From Alphaproteobacteria bacterium (GTDB lineage Bacteria; Pseudomonadota; Alphaproteobacteria; Rhodospirillales; Rhodospirillaceae), in contig WLXB01000007.1 in the NCBI GenBank assembly GCA_012103295.1, positions 1-64,000 on the forward strand: a DNA stretch of 64,000 bases. The letters are read 5' to 3'. How positions within the stretch are numbered: the stretch's first letter is position 1; the number at the start of each line of letters is the position of its first letter. Both the position numbers and the translations under genes were made by a program. Below the pieces are notes generated by a model that was given only the letters and a program-made list of their open reading frames with translations, was not told the origin of the DNA and ran no database searches. Shown here one piece after another: positions 46,809-55,579 of this stretch.

Positions 46809-47627
46809 GTGGCAGAAATACCTTTTAATCTTCATCTTGTTTCGGACTCTTCTGGCGAAACTGTCAGTGGAATCGCACGAGCATGCCTTGTCCAATATGA
46901 CAACGAGTCGGTAACCGAGCACTTTTGGTGGCTAGTTCGCACTAAAGGCCAGATGAGCCGTGTTATTGACGGCATTAAGGCTGCACCAGGCTTGGTCATT
47001 TTTACATTACTGGATCCAACGATAAGGGGCCCGCTTGAGCAGGCGTGCCGAGATCTCGGTATACCCTGTGTTTCGGTCTTGGATCCTGTGATGGACGCCC
47101 TTGGAAGTGTGTTCAATAAAGAAGGAGGCCATGAAATCGGGCGTCAGCATACGCTTGATGAGGAATACTTTGATCGTATTGAAGCCATGCACTACGCGAT
47201 GGCTCATGATGATGGGCAGACTCTCGACGGCTTAAAGGACGCGGACATCGTTCTTATCGGTGTCTCTAGAACGTCCAAAACGCCTACATGTATGTATCTT
47301 GCCAACCGGGGGTTTCGTGCTGGAAACATACCTTTGGTGCCAGGAATAGTTTTGCCTGACGATGTTGTTGCAGCGTCCAACCCTTTATTTGTCGGTCTCA
47401 CTCGAGAACCAAAAAGTCTGACAGATATTCGTCAATCTCGCCTCAGACTGATGAATGAAGATCGTGGCATGGACTATGCAGATGTTGATCTTGTCAAAGA
47501 AGAAGTAGCAGCCTCGCGGCGTCTTTTCCGCAAGCACGGTTGGCCGGTCATTGATGTCACCCGGAAATCAATAGAGGAAACCGCAGCGTCTATCATCCAG
47601 CTTTACAATGAGCGACACGCCTCGTGA
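46809..47627 (+). CDS. ppsR: Pyruvate,phosphate dikinase / PEP synthase regulatory protein (DUF299)
   Basis: 272 residues, GTG start (MAEIPFNLHLVSDSSGETV). A bifunctional ADP-dependent kinase and phosphate-dependent pyrophosphorylase of the DUF299 family that switches PPDK or PEP synthase. The P-loop-like motif is IVLIGVSRTSKTPTCMYLANRG. LLDPTIRGPLEQ and RIEAMHYAMAHDDG are family segments. It corresponds to the RP001 gene used as an origin marker in alphaproteobacteria. First gene of a rightward set running through dnaQ. The ribosome-binding site is weak. Confidence 0.94.
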   Translation: MAEIPFNLHLVSDSSGETVSGIARACLVQYDNESVTEHFWWLVRTKGQMSRVIDGIKAAPGLVIFTLLDPTIRGPLEQACRDLGIPCVSVLDPVMDALGSVFNKEGGHEIGRQHTLDEEYFDRIEAMHYAMAHDDGQTLDGLKDADIVLIGVSRTSKTPTCMYLANRGFRAGNIPLVPGIVLPDDVVAASNPLFVGLTREPKSLTDIRQSRLRLMNEDRGMDYADVDLVKEEVAASRRLFRKHGWPVIDVTRKSIEETAASIIQLYNERHAS

Positions 47628-48244
47628 CCAATAGCGCCTCGTCCTCGACTCCTAAAGTTATCCTAGCGTCCGCAAGTCAGAGCCGTGCCCGTCTTCTCAA
47701 AGAGGCTGGTGTGCCTTACACCGCTGAACCCGCCTATATTGATGAAGGCTCGATAAAGGAATCTCTGCAAGCAGAGGGTGCGGACGCATTGTCAGTTGCA
47801 GAAACGCTTGCCGAACTAAAAGCCGTAAAAATTTCACGCAGCAATCCACAGGCGTTGGTCATCGGTGCTGACTCAATTCTCGATTTGGACGGCGTGTGGT
47901 TTGATAAGCCAGCAGATCTCGAACATGCCAAAGCCCACTTGATGACTCTGCGTGGACGAACCCATTGTCTTGCGACGGCCGTTGTTGTTGCTCTTGGTGG
48001 GTCAAGAATTTGGCATTTCCGAGACCAGCCTAACTTAACAATGCGGAGTTTCTCAGACGCGTATCTTGAACAGTATGTTGCTAATGTTGGTGACGCACTT
48101 CTGTCGTCTGTCGGCGCGTATCATTTGGAAGGTTTAGGCGTTCAATTGTTTGATCGCATTGACGGCGATTTCTTTTCCATCCTTGGGTTACCGCTGCTGC
48201 CACTTTTGTCATTTCTGCGCGAACATCAGGTTGTCGTGCCATGA
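47624..48244 (+). CDS. maf: Maf-family nucleoside triphosphate pyrophosphatase
   Basis: 206 residues. A house-cleaning enzyme that hydrolyses modified nucleotides such as 7-methyl-GTP or dTTP/UTP analogues. The family opening is VILASASQSRARLLKEAG; VIGADSILDLDG contains the catalytic acidic pair, and the C-terminal GAYHLEGLGVQLFDRIDGDFFSILGLPLLPL has the substrate loop. GTG start overlapping the ppsR stop by four bases; the stop overlaps aroE. Confidence 0.93.
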   Translation: MTNSASSSTPKVILASASQSRARLLKEAGVPYTAEPAYIDEGSIKESLQAEGADALSVAETLAELKAVKISRSNPQALVIGADSILDLDGVWFDKPADLEHAKAHLMTLRGRTHCLATAVVVALGGSRIWHFRDQPNLTMRSFSDAYLEQYVANVGDALLSSVGAYHLEGLGVQLFDRIDGDFFSILGLPLLPLLSFLREHQVVVP

Positions 48245-49083
48245 ATATATCGGGCCACGCAAAACTGGCCGGCGTCATGGGCTGGCCTATTTCTCACTCC
48301 TTGTCACCGCGGTTACATAGCTACTGGTTACACCAATACGATATCAATGGTGCGTATGTCCCATTGCCTGTTGCCCCAGATAACCTCGAGCATGCGTTGA
48401 GAGCGTTGTCGAGTCTTGGCTTTCGAGGTGTGAATCTTACCGTGCCTCACAAAGAGTCAGCATTACTTATTATGGACACCGTGTCAGATATTGCGCGTCG
48501 CATTGGTGCAGTAAACACCGTGTTTGTAACGGATGACGGAAAGCTGTCAGGGACAAATACGGATGCGTCTGGGTTTATAGAGAATTTGCGCCTGAATGCA
48601 CCAAAGTGGCAGGCGAAAAGCGGTGCCGCCGTTGTTCTAGGCGCAGGTGGCGCAGCACGTGCTGTTGTCGCAGCTTTGATTGATGCTGAGGTTCCGGAAA
48701 TTCGCGTGCTTAATCGCACAATGGAAAAGGCAGAGCAGCTGGCAGAAACGTTAAAGGGTCCAATCAAAATTGTTGATTGGGCAAATCGGGATACAGCCTT
48801 GGAAGATGCAGCTCTCTTGGTCAACACGACGATTCTTGGGATGATCAATCAACCGCAATTAGAGGTTTCACTTGATGCGTTGCCTAAGACGGCCGTCGTT
48901 AACGACTTGGTATACGCTCCGCTGGAGACAGACCTGCTTGCAAATGCACGCCACCTTGGTCTCCATACCGTCGATGGTCTCGGCATGTTGCTTCACCAGG
49001 CGGTGCCGGGATTTGAAGGTTGGTTTGGCGTGCGTCCTAAAGTAACGACAGAACTCCGCGACGTTGTTTTGGCGTCGGTATAG
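48241..49083 (+). CDS. aroE: Shikimate dehydrogenase
   Basis: 280 residues. It reduces 3-dehydroshikimate with NADPH in aromatic amino-acid synthesis. The substrate site is in VMGWPISHSLSPRLHSYWL and GVNLTVPHKE (with the catalytic lysine), and NTDASGFIENL holds the aspartate. The NADPH fold is VVLGAGGAARAVVAAL with the basic patch VLNRTMEKA. The C-terminal GLGMLLHQAVPGFEGWFG is typical. ATGA overlap with maf and a one-base overlap with coaE. Confidence 0.96.
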   Translation: MNISGHAKLAGVMGWPISHSLSPRLHSYWLHQYDINGAYVPLPVAPDNLEHALRALSSLGFRGVNLTVPHKESALLIMDTVSDIARRIGAVNTVFVTDDGKLSGTNTDASGFIENLRLNAPKWQAKSGAAVVLGAGGAARAVVAALIDAEVPEIRVLNRTMEKAEQLAETLKGPIKIVDWANRDTALEDAALLVNTTILGMINQPQLEVSLDALPKTAVVNDLVYAPLETDLLANARHLGLHTVDGLGMLLHQAVPGFEGWFGVRPKVTTELRDVVLASV

Positions 49084-49763
49084 TGCCAGTGAACAAAAGC
49101 GCACGCACTTCTTCTAGACGACAGAATCAGAGAGACCGGCATCCCTGGGCTGTTAAGGTCATAGGATTAACCGGTTCTATTGGTATGGGGAAGTCGACTG
49201 CGGCATCAATGATGAAGACGATGAATATTCCAGTTTTTGATGCTGACAAGGCAGTTCACGGTTTAATGGGACCACGCGGACAAGCGCTACCTGCGCTTGC
49301 TCATCGTTTTCCAAAAGCTGTTGGGCCAGACGGTGTTGATCGTCAAATGCTGGGTGAGCTTGTATTTGAAGACGCAGTCGCTCTTGCTGATCTTGAGCGT
49401 ATTCTCCATCCGATGGTTCGCGCTCTTCGGCAATCATTTCTACTTTCCCATGCTTTGCGTCGCACCCGATACGTCGTCATGGATGTTCCTCTGTTATTTG
49501 AAACCGGGGGGGATAAAAGTTGTGATGCTATTCTTGTTGTAACGGCGCCATCATTTCTTCAACGTCAACGCGTTCTTTCCCGGTCGGGTATGACGGTGAA
49601 GAAATTTACCGGTATTCTTAAGCGACAGTTTCAAGACAGTGATAAACAGCGCCGAGCAACGTCCGTGATCACCAGCGGTTTAGGAAAGCGGGAAACATGG
49701 GTACGGTTGCGGCGTGCTTTGCGGCGTGATTTTCTGTTTGTTGAAAAAAAGAGTTGTGGTTGA
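49083..49763 (+). CDS. coaE: Dephospho-CoA kinase
   Basis: 226 residues. It makes CoA from dephospho-CoA and ATP. The P-loop is GLTGSIGMGKSTAASMMK, followed by VFDADKAVHGLMGP and VMDVPLLFETGGDKSCDAILVVTAP and RVLSRSGMTVKKFTGIL. The GTG at 49083 gives about 23 extra N-terminal residues; the family fold starts at VKVIGLTG. The start is uncertain, since no later ATG/GTG precedes the P-loop strand. Between aroE and dnaQ, as is normal in alphaproteobacteria. Confidence 0.95.
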   Translation: MPVNKSARTSSRRQNQRDRHPWAVKVIGLTGSIGMGKSTAASMMKTMNIPVFDADKAVHGLMGPRGQALPALAHRFPKAVGPDGVDRQMLGELVFEDAVALADLERILHPMVRALRQSFLLSHALRRTRYVVMDVPLLFETGGDKSCDAILVVTAPSFLQRQRVLSRSGMTVKKFTGILKRQFQDSDKQRRATSVITSGLGKRETWVRLRRALRRDFLFVEKKSCG

Positions 49764-50440
49764 TGCGTGAAATTGTGCTCGATACCGAAACAACTGGGCT
49801 TGACCCTAAAACTGGTGACCGTGTTGTTGAAATCGGCTGTGTCGAACTCCACAATCATATGGCAACTGGTGAGACATTTCACACCTACGTAAATCCTGAG
49901 CGGGATATGCCCGCAGAGGCTGAAAGGGTTCACGGCCTCAGCATTGAATTTCTATCGGACAAGCCATTGTTTGCTGACATAGCGGACGATTTTTTGGCGT
50001 TTGTCGGATCATCACCGGTCATCGCTCACAATGCGCCTTTTGATCTCGGTTTTCTCAATGCAGAACTCGAGACGGCTGGCCGGGAACCTCTGTCAAAAGA
50101 TCGCGCAATTGACACAGTTCCTTTGGCGCGGCGAAAGTTTCCGGGAGCTCAGGTTAATCTTGATGCTCTATGTCGCCGTTTCAACGTAGATCTCTCAGCT
50201 CGAGTTAAACATGGAGCTTTACTCGATTCCGAGCTTTTGGCTGAGGTTTACCTAGAGCTGATAGGCGGACGGGAGCCTGGATTAGGCCTTGCAGCGGACG
50301 AGCGATCTGGAAAAGTCGAGAAGGCGATAAAGATAGACCGACCGATCCGACCATCTAGACCACACGACGCTTCGCCCGATGAACATAGGGCGCATGCGGC
50401 CTTTCTGGAAAAAATCCAAAACCCGATTTGGAAAATCTAG
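49763..50440 (+). CDS. dnaQ: DNA polymerase III epsilon subunit (proofreading exonuclease)
   Basis: 225 residues from the ATG at 49763, which overlaps the coaE stop. The DEDDh exonuclease motifs are IVLDTETTGLDPKTGDRVVE (Exo I), IAHNAPFDLGFLNAE (Exo II) and KHGALLDSELLAEVYLEL (Exo III with the catalytic histidine). The remaining C-terminal tail would reach the polymerase alpha subunit. The stop is only four bases from the convergent secB stop. Confidence 0.96.
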   Translation: MREIVLDTETTGLDPKTGDRVVEIGCVELHNHMATGETFHTYVNPERDMPAEAERVHGLSIEFLSDKPLFADIADDFLAFVGSSPVIAHNAPFDLGFLNAELETAGREPLSKDRAIDTVPLARRKFPGAQVNLDALCRRFNVDLSARVKHGALLDSELLAEVYLELIGGREPGLGLAADERSGKVEKAIKIDRPIRPSRPHDASPDEHRAHAAFLEKIQNPIWKI

Positions 50441-50444
50441 CGTA

Positions 50445-50981
50445 CTACAGGTTTTGACCTGACACCGGTCCACCGGTCATCGCAGCCATGCCTCGGGCAC
50501 TCGCCTCTTTCTGGATTTCCTCTGAACTTGCAAACTTGCGACGATATAGGTCGGTAAAATCGACAAGTTGAAGCATCAACGGCGGGAATCCGCCTTGGAC
50601 AGTTATGTCAGAGACGATCTGGCGAACAAAGGGATACATTTGCCGCGGCACTTCTATCATCAAAACCGGCCGAATGTGCTCTTCTGGAAGATCACCCAAT
50701 ATGACGACACAGGCGTATGCGACCTCGAGAATAAAGGCTGGCTTGTCACCAACGGTGGCTTCGAGATGGACGGTCAGCGTCACCTCGTGTTGATTTTCCT
50801 TAAGATCACGAACAGCGCAATCAATTGAGATCGGGATATCCGGCGCTGTTTGACGCAGGTCTTGAAAGATATCTGGAGCGTGGGGCGCTTCAAAGGACAG
50901 GTCCTTAATGTACTGACCGATGAACTGGATCGGGGCAACTGGCTGCTGATCCGCGCCAGCGTCTGTTGACGTGTCGCTCAT
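50445..50981 (-). CDS. secB: Protein-export chaperone SecB
   Basis: 178 residues from the ATG at 50981, which has GGAG six bases upstream; a longer frame from 51044 has no such site. SecB keeps precursors unfolded and delivers them to SecA. Family features are FIGQYIKDLSFEAPHAPDIF at the N-terminus, EVTLTVHLEATVGDKPAFILEVAYACVV in the sheet (shown across two motifs), and FPPLMLQLVDFTDLYRRKF near the end. Acidic N-terminus as usual. Confidence 0.95.
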   Translation of the reverse strand: MSDTSTDAGADQQPVAPIQFIGQYIKDLSFEAPHAPDIFQDLRQTAPDIPISIDCAVRDLKENQHEVTLTVHLEATVGDKPAFILEVAYACVVILGDLPEEHIRPVLMIEVPRQMYPFVRQIVSDITVQGGFPPLMLQLVDFTDLYRRKFASSEEIQKEASARGMAAMTGGPVSGQNL

Positions 50982-51084
50982 AGTATCTCCTTCGTCATAA
51001 GACAGAACGCGGCGCGAGGTAGCATGGAAAACTTGAAGCGACAAGCAGTGTTGCGAAGCGGGCTGTATTTACAGTCGGCCATAC

Positions 51085-51570
51085 TTAACTTTCTTTGTCC
51101 CTTTCATCTGGCAAAGAAAGCGGCTGGTTTGGCGTAACATCTTGGTAATCGCCCTCAACATCATAGTCGTGTCGATTTGAGGTTTTGCCTTGTTTGTCAT
51201 CTGAGCCAACCACCGTAACTGCGGTTCTAGATATGACCCAGACGAGCAGAATTGTCCGAAATACGGGGATAAACAGGAGCAATCCAATGGTATCGGTGAT
51301 GAATCCTGGCGCCAAAAGCAATGCTCCGGCGATCAGTTGGCAGGCACCGTCAAAAACCGGCCGCAGCGGCATTTCCCCTTGGTTCAGGCTAGTGCTGACC
51401 TTGTTTAGTGTCGCTAGCCCCTGGGCGCGGACCAGCGCTGCTCCGATAATAGCCGTCAGGACGGTCGTTGCTATTGTCGCTAAGATGCCGATCTCATCGC
51501 CAACCCAGATAAAGACCCCGATTTCGAGGAGCGGCAGCGCTATAAAACCTAAGAGGATAAGTAGGGGCAT
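51085..51570 (-). CDS. fxsA: FxsA family membrane protein
   Basis: 161 residues. The opening LILLGFIALPLLEIGVFIWVGDEIG gives the first membrane segment and the conserved P-x-x-E-I motif; a second and third hydrophobic segment follow (LATIATTVLTAIIGAALVRAQG, LIAGALLLAPGFITDTIGLLLF). FxsA was named for suppressing exclusion of phage T7 in F-plasmid cells; its normal role is unknown. The C-terminus is polar and acidic. It shares a divergent 163-base gap with timA and lies upstream of secB. Confidence 0.9.
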   Translation of the reverse strand: MPLLILLGFIALPLLEIGVFIWVGDEIGILATIATTVLTAIIGAALVRAQGLATLNKVSTSLNQGEMPLRPVFDGACQLIAGALLLAPGFITDTIGLLLFIPVFRTILLVWVISRTAVTVVGSDDKQGKTSNRHDYDVEGDYQDVTPNQPLSLPDERDKES

Positions 51571-51733
51571 GCTTGCCCTTATTCAGTGAAGTGCCTATGT
51601 TCGGCAAAGGTGCCGAGTCTATGATCACTTAATGATCGCATGACGCTCGGTCAACGTGCCTCGGTCATTCGAGCTCGCGCACGTTGGAATGGTTCACCGG
51701 GAAAAGTACTCAGGAAAGCGGTTCAATCGATCC

Positions 51734-52402
51734 ATGGAAGGCTTTCAATTCGTCGATATAATTCTGCTGGCAATGGTCGCCGGATTCTTGATCCTGAGGC
51801 TGCGGAGTACGCTTGGACGCAGAACAGGCCATGAACAAGGACAAGATAACTATCGGCGCGGCGATAATGTGGTCAATCTATCGCCGCATACAGCCGCTGA
51901 TTCCGATGCTGTTTCAGTGCGCGATATTGATCCAGCTTATATTGGTACGCCCTTTGAAGAGGGTCTGACTCAAATCACGTTATCCGATCCGAATTTCTCC
52001 GTTGAAGAGTTTCTTGGTGGAGCGGGCAAGGCCTTTGAGATGATTGTCTTGGCCTACGCTGAACATGATACAGATACTTTAAAACCTCTTCTTTCGGATG
52101 AGGTCTATTCAAATTTTGCGGCGGCTGTTCAAGATCGCGAAGACCGTGAAGAACAGATGGAGACTGAACTCGTCGTTATAAAACCGGCGAAGCTTGAAGA
52201 AGTTTCAGTGGAAGACAGGACGGCAACAATTGCTGTTCGGTTTGAAAGCGAGCAGGCCAACATTATAAAAGACGCCGACGGGCAAGTTGTCGACGGTGAT
52301 CCGGAGCACATTGAGAGTGTTACTGACATTTGGACTTTCGAACGTAACTTGGCTAGCGCTGATCCTAATTGGCTTCTCATCGCTACACGCAGCGTGGATT
52401 GA
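51734..52402 (+). CDS. Tim44-domain inner-membrane protein (TimA-like)
   Basis: 222 residues from the ATG at 51734. It opens with a single membrane anchor MEGFQFVDIILLAMVAGFLI (typical for the family) followed by a charged linker and the Tim44/TimA domain, which shows FLGGAGKAFEMIVLAYAEHD, LSDEVYSNFAAAV and the closing VTDIWTFERNLASADPNWLL. Homologues are the bacterial relatives of mitochondrial Tim44; the bacterial role is unclear. It lies between fxsA and mltA, the usual alphaproteobacterial place. Confidence 0.9.
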   Translation: MEGFQFVDIILLAMVAGFLILRLRSTLGRRTGHEQGQDNYRRGDNVVNLSPHTAADSDAVSVRDIDPAYIGTPFEEGLTQITLSDPNFSVEEFLGGAGKAFEMIVLAYAEHDTDTLKPLLSDEVYSNFAAAVQDREDREEQMETELVVIKPAKLEEVSVEDRTATIAVRFESEQANIIKDADGQVVDGDPEHIESVTDIWTFERNLASADPNWLLIATRSVD

Positions 52403-52414
52403 TCTCTAGCTGCG

Positions 52415-53719
52415 GTGTCGAACGATCGCATATCCCGTATTTTAAAGAGTCAGGTCACGGCCTACGCTGTCGCGTCCTTTTTGGGTTTCTCTGTCGGACT
52501 TCTCGTCGCAGCACAGTTTTTTCCGCCTCGGGTTGAGCGCATTGAGATCATCAAAACCATACCGGCTCCCGTGCCAGATACGCCGCCTAGAGTTGAGGCT
52601 GAAAGTCAGCCTTTAGTCACATACACCCCCGTTGACGTTGAGCAACTGCCAGGATGGTCTGACGACTCTGTGTCGGAGGCTTTGCCATCTCTAAAAAATG
52701 CGTGTCTCGCTTTTGACGGTAGACCTGAAGCGAACTCAGTTGGGCGGGATGGTCTTGGTGGAACCGTCGGCGATTGGAGAACGCCGTGTGCAGCCCTCGA
52801 CTTGGTCACGCCTGGCGACGACGTTGGCCTGAGGACCGTCCTACGAGATTTGTTTGTGCCCTATGCCGTGTCATCATCTGAGGGCCCGGTGGGAAAATTC
52901 ACGGGTTACTATGAGGCGTCGCTACGTGGATCGAATACACGTTCAGAAAAATATTCTGTCCCCCTGTATGCTTTGCCAAAAGATTTGGTTGAACTTGATA
53001 AACGTGCCTTTGCTCTTTCGGCAGATGTACCATCCGTCATTGGCCAAGTCACAGACCGACGTCTGGTGCCCTATGATGGTCGCCGCGCCATTGAGCAAGA
53101 CGCTACTTTTTCAGATCGTGCAGAAGTCCTGATTTGGGTTGATGACCCTGTAGACGCGCACCTTCTTCATATCCAAGGGTCTGGGCGCGTTCGAATGCCA
53201 GATGGTTCGGAACGGCGCATAGGATACGCCGGAAACAATGGCCGGCGTTTTCGGGGTATCGGCGGAATATTGTTGAGTGCTGGCGTGTTGGGTCCAGGGC
53301 AAGGGTCGATGCCATCTGTCGCAGACTGGCTGCGCGACAATCCGGAGGCGGGCCGGCGCTTCATGGAGGACAATCCGCGGTTCATATTTTTTCGATGGAT
53401 TGATGGGCCAGGACCGATCGGTGCACTTGGTGTTCCCCTTGAGCCAAAGCGTAGCCTTGCTGTCGACCCAAAATATATTCCGTATGGCGCCCCGATGTGG
53501 CTAGACGTTGATGATCCCGATGGTCAGCCGCTCGATGGCTTGGTGGTTGCTCTTGATACCGGCTCTGCCATACGTGGTGCGGTGCGTGGCGACTATTTTT
53601 GGGGCGCCGGTGACGCTGCGTTTGCCAAAGCGGGGCGCATGAATTCTCGCGGCAGCTACTACCTTTTTTTGCCTCGCAGCGTTGCTCAGCCCTCACAGAT
53701 CAGTGAAAAACCGTTATAG
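52415..53719 (+). CDS. mltA: Membrane-bound lytic murein transglycosylase A
   Basis: 434 residues, GTG start, 12 bases after timA. It cleaves peptidoglycan glycan strands to 1,6-anhydromuropeptides. An N-terminal membrane anchor or signal (AVASFLGFSVGLLVAAQFF) is followed by the MltA domain (GKFTGYYEASLRGS, RRLVPYDGRRAIEQ, VFLEI-like VLIWVDDPVDAHLLHIQGSG, RIGYAGNNGRRFRGIG) and the C-terminal 3D domain with LDTGSAIRGAVRGDYFWG, which includes the catalytic aspartate region. No lipobox; anchored by the N-terminal segment. Confidence 0.94.
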   Translation: MSNDRISRILKSQVTAYAVASFLGFSVGLLVAAQFFPPRVERIEIIKTIPAPVPDTPPRVEAESQPLVTYTPVDVEQLPGWSDDSVSEALPSLKNACLAFDGRPEANSVGRDGLGGTVGDWRTPCAALDLVTPGDDVGLRTVLRDLFVPYAVSSSEGPVGKFTGYYEASLRGSNTRSEKYSVPLYALPKDLVELDKRAFALSADVPSVIGQVTDRRLVPYDGRRAIEQDATFSDRAEVLIWVDDPVDAHLLHIQGSGRVRMPDGSERRIGYAGNNGRRFRGIGGILLSAGVLGPGQGSMPSVADWLRDNPEAGRRFMEDNPRFIFFRWIDGPGPIGALGVPLEPKRSLAVDPKYIPYGAPMWLDVDDPDGQPLDGLVVALDTGSAIRGAVRGDYFWGAGDAAFAKAGRMNSRGSYYLFLPRSVAQPSQISEKPL

Positions 53720-53790
53720 TGAAATTGGATAAGGTACTGTCGTGTTGCCTAGCTAGTGGTGATACGCAGGTGTAGAGAGTCCGAGGGAAT

Positions 53791-54333
53791 ATGGCCGAAA
53801 CGGCTGGACATAAACGTAAAGACCGAGCCCTCTACGGACGGCTGATGGAATCCTATCAGGCAGACCGTGTCAGCATTTTCATCGATTTCGATCGTCTCAA
53901 TGCACCTCGAAGCCCAGTCTTCAGTCCATGGGAGAACGTCGCGCCGCTGCTTATCATTCTTTTGTTGGCGATGGCCGTGATGCTGTTGATCGATTTGCTG
54001 ATTGGAACGCTTGCAATGCTGCTTGGTGTAATCAGTTATTTGTTCTTGGTTCGTCCCTGGGTTTCTCAACGCGTGTATCGGCGCGCGATCGATGCCGCAA
54101 CGGACAATCTGCACAATTGGAATATTCTGTGGAAGTTGGGTGGACTTGTTCTGACGTTAAACTACATGTCCAAGACCCGCTGCGTTTCACCGGATGGCGA
54201 CTGGCGTGCGTTTGTTACGCGATATTTACCCGAAATGGATATCGAAGGCACAGATGTTTATGCAGATTTCAAAAAGTCACCGGACGAGGGAACTCTTAAG
54301 GGCATTACTCGCGATGACAACATTGATATGTAA
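53791..54333 (+). CDS. Hypothetical membrane protein
   Basis: 180 residues, no family recognised. The N-terminal third is soluble and basic; then two close hydrophobic segments at about residues 48-90 (LLIILLLAMAVMLLIDLLIG and LAMLLGVISYLFLVRPW) form a hairpin. The C-terminal part is polar (TRCVSPDGDWRAFVTRYLPE) with acidic end. The start has no strong ribosome-binding site. It lies between mltA and smr, which are neighbours in many relatives, so it may be a lineage-specific addition of envelope function. Confidence 0.75.
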   Translation: MAETAGHKRKDRALYGRLMESYQADRVSIFIDFDRLNAPRSPVFSPWENVAPLLIILLLAMAVMLLIDLLIGTLAMLLGVISYLFLVRPWVSQRVYRRAIDAATDNLHNWNILWKLGGLVLTLNYMSKTRCVSPDGDWRAFVTRYLPEMDIEGTDVYADFKKSPDEGTLKGITRDDNIDM

Positions 54334-54383
54334 CGGTCGCAGTTAAAGCGGCTTCCAAAGATTTATCCGCATCGGAACTGTTC

Positions 54384-55034
54384 GTGGCGAAAAGTAGTAG
54401 AAAACGCCTGCCGACTATGGCGGAGACCTCATTGTGGGCCAAAGCTATGTCGGCTGTGCGGCCGGTGAGCCGGCCTCAAGGGCTGATGACTGATAACAGT
54501 CAAGGGAGTAGAGGTTCGATCCACCCGTCTCGCTCGGACGACTCTGATCTTTCTTCCATTACCTTTCCGGGTCCTCCTGCCCGGAGGCCTCAGCGGATTC
54601 CACCTCAGACCTCTTCTGCAATCGAAAAGGTTCAATCTCAATTGCCACCAATTGAGGTTGGTCAAGTAGGAGGAACGGATCGCCGCACGGCAGACCGTAT
54701 GAAAAGAGGCCGACTTCATATCGACGCACGGCTCGATCTCCATGGATATACAGAAGAACAAGCCTATGCTCACTTGCTAGGTTTTCTACATGCGGCCCGG
54801 GCTTCGGGTGCACGGTGTGTTTTGATCGTCACGGGCAAAGGCCGTCGAGACGTGGGGGGAACGGGCAAACTGAAACTCGCAGTGCCGAAATGGCTAAACG
54901 AAACGGCCTTTCGTCCGTCAGTGCTATCCGTGACCTATGCCCAACAACGAGATGGAGGGGATGGCGCCCTCTATGTTTTGCTACGCAAGAGCGACCGCCT
55001 ATCACCCAATGTGCGCCACGGTGAGTCTCGATGA
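54384..55034 (+). CDS. Smr/MutS2-type nuclease-domain protein
   Basis: 216 residues, GTG start. The N-terminal 110 residues are a disordered, proline- and serine-rich region. The Smr domain spans about 115-210 with the LDLHGYTEEQAYAHLLGFLH motif and VLIVTGKGRRDVGGTGKLK, then VLSVTYAQQRDGGDGALYVLL. Stand-alone Smr proteins nick or bind DNA or RNA. It is followed directly by the XRE regulator with an ATGA overlap. Confidence 0.93.
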   Translation: MAKSSRKRLPTMAETSLWAKAMSAVRPVSRPQGLMTDNSQGSRGSIHPSRSDDSDLSSITFPGPPARRPQRIPPQTSSAIEKVQSQLPPIEVGQVGGTDRRTADRMKRGRLHIDARLDLHGYTEEQAYAHLLGFLHAARASGARCVLIVTGKGRRDVGGTGKLKLAVPKWLNETAFRPSVLSVTYAQQRDGGDGALYVLLRKSDRLSPNVRHGESR

Positions 55035-55396
55035 CTCCTTTTGGTGCTCGCCTTCGTATCCTCCGTGCCGACCGGGGTATGACGCAGAAGGCTTTGGCGG
55101 ATCGCTTGAACGTTTCACCGGCGTATCTTTCAGCGCTTGAGCAAGGTCGCCGTGGTCAGCCTGGCCCAGGCTTGGTTATGGAGATCTGTGGACATCTGGA
55201 TTTGATCTGGGATGAAGCGGAGGATCTCAAGCGTCTCGCAGACCACTCGAAACCAAAAGTCGTCTTGGACACGGGCGGGTTGTCGCCGCGGGCCACGGAA
55301 CTGGTAAATCTGCTAGATCGCCGTCTGCCAAATCTATCGGAGTCTGACCTCGATCGGTTGATCGCGATGCTAAAGGGTCTGGAAACTGGGTCCTGA
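55031..55396 (+). CDS. XRE-family helix-turn-helix regulator
   Basis: 121 residues. One Cro/CI helix-turn-helix at the N-terminus: FGARLRILRADRGMTQKALA, then DRLNVSPAYLSALEQGRRG, then a helical tail (LVMEICGHLDLIWDEAEDL). ATGA overlap with smr, a pairing found throughout alphaproteobacteria. Target unknown; because of the coupling it may regulate its own transcript. Confidence 0.9.
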   Translation: MTPFGARLRILRADRGMTQKALADRLNVSPAYLSALEQGRRGQPGPGLVMEICGHLDLIWDEAEDLKRLADHSKPKVVLDTGGLSPRATELVNLLDRRLPNLSESDLDRLIAMLKGLETGS

Positions 55397-55477
55397 ATAT
55401 CAATCTGTAAATTGATCGCTATGCTTTGACCGCTGTCAAAGCCGCCCGCCCTTCATCTCCGCTAATACTCATCCGTA

Positions 55478-55551
55478 AATGAGAATTGTTCGCAAAAAAG
55501 AGCTGGACGTAGACGCAGCCAAACCGTTAAGACTGCAAATCATTCTCATTA
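55478..55551 (+). promoter_or_regulatory. Fur/iron-box-like dyad upstream of feoA
   Basis: AATGAGAAT (55478-55486) and its complement ATTCTCATT (55542-55550) form an inverted pair 55 bases apart, each with neighbouring bases that resemble half a Fur or Irr box (GAGAATTG, CAAATCATTCTCATT). The feoA start follows 30 bases later. Iron-repressed control of feoAB is expected; whether Fur or Irr binds is not readable. Confidence 0.5.
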
Positions 55552-55579
55552 AAAAGTACGCGGTGTGTTGGACTAAGCC

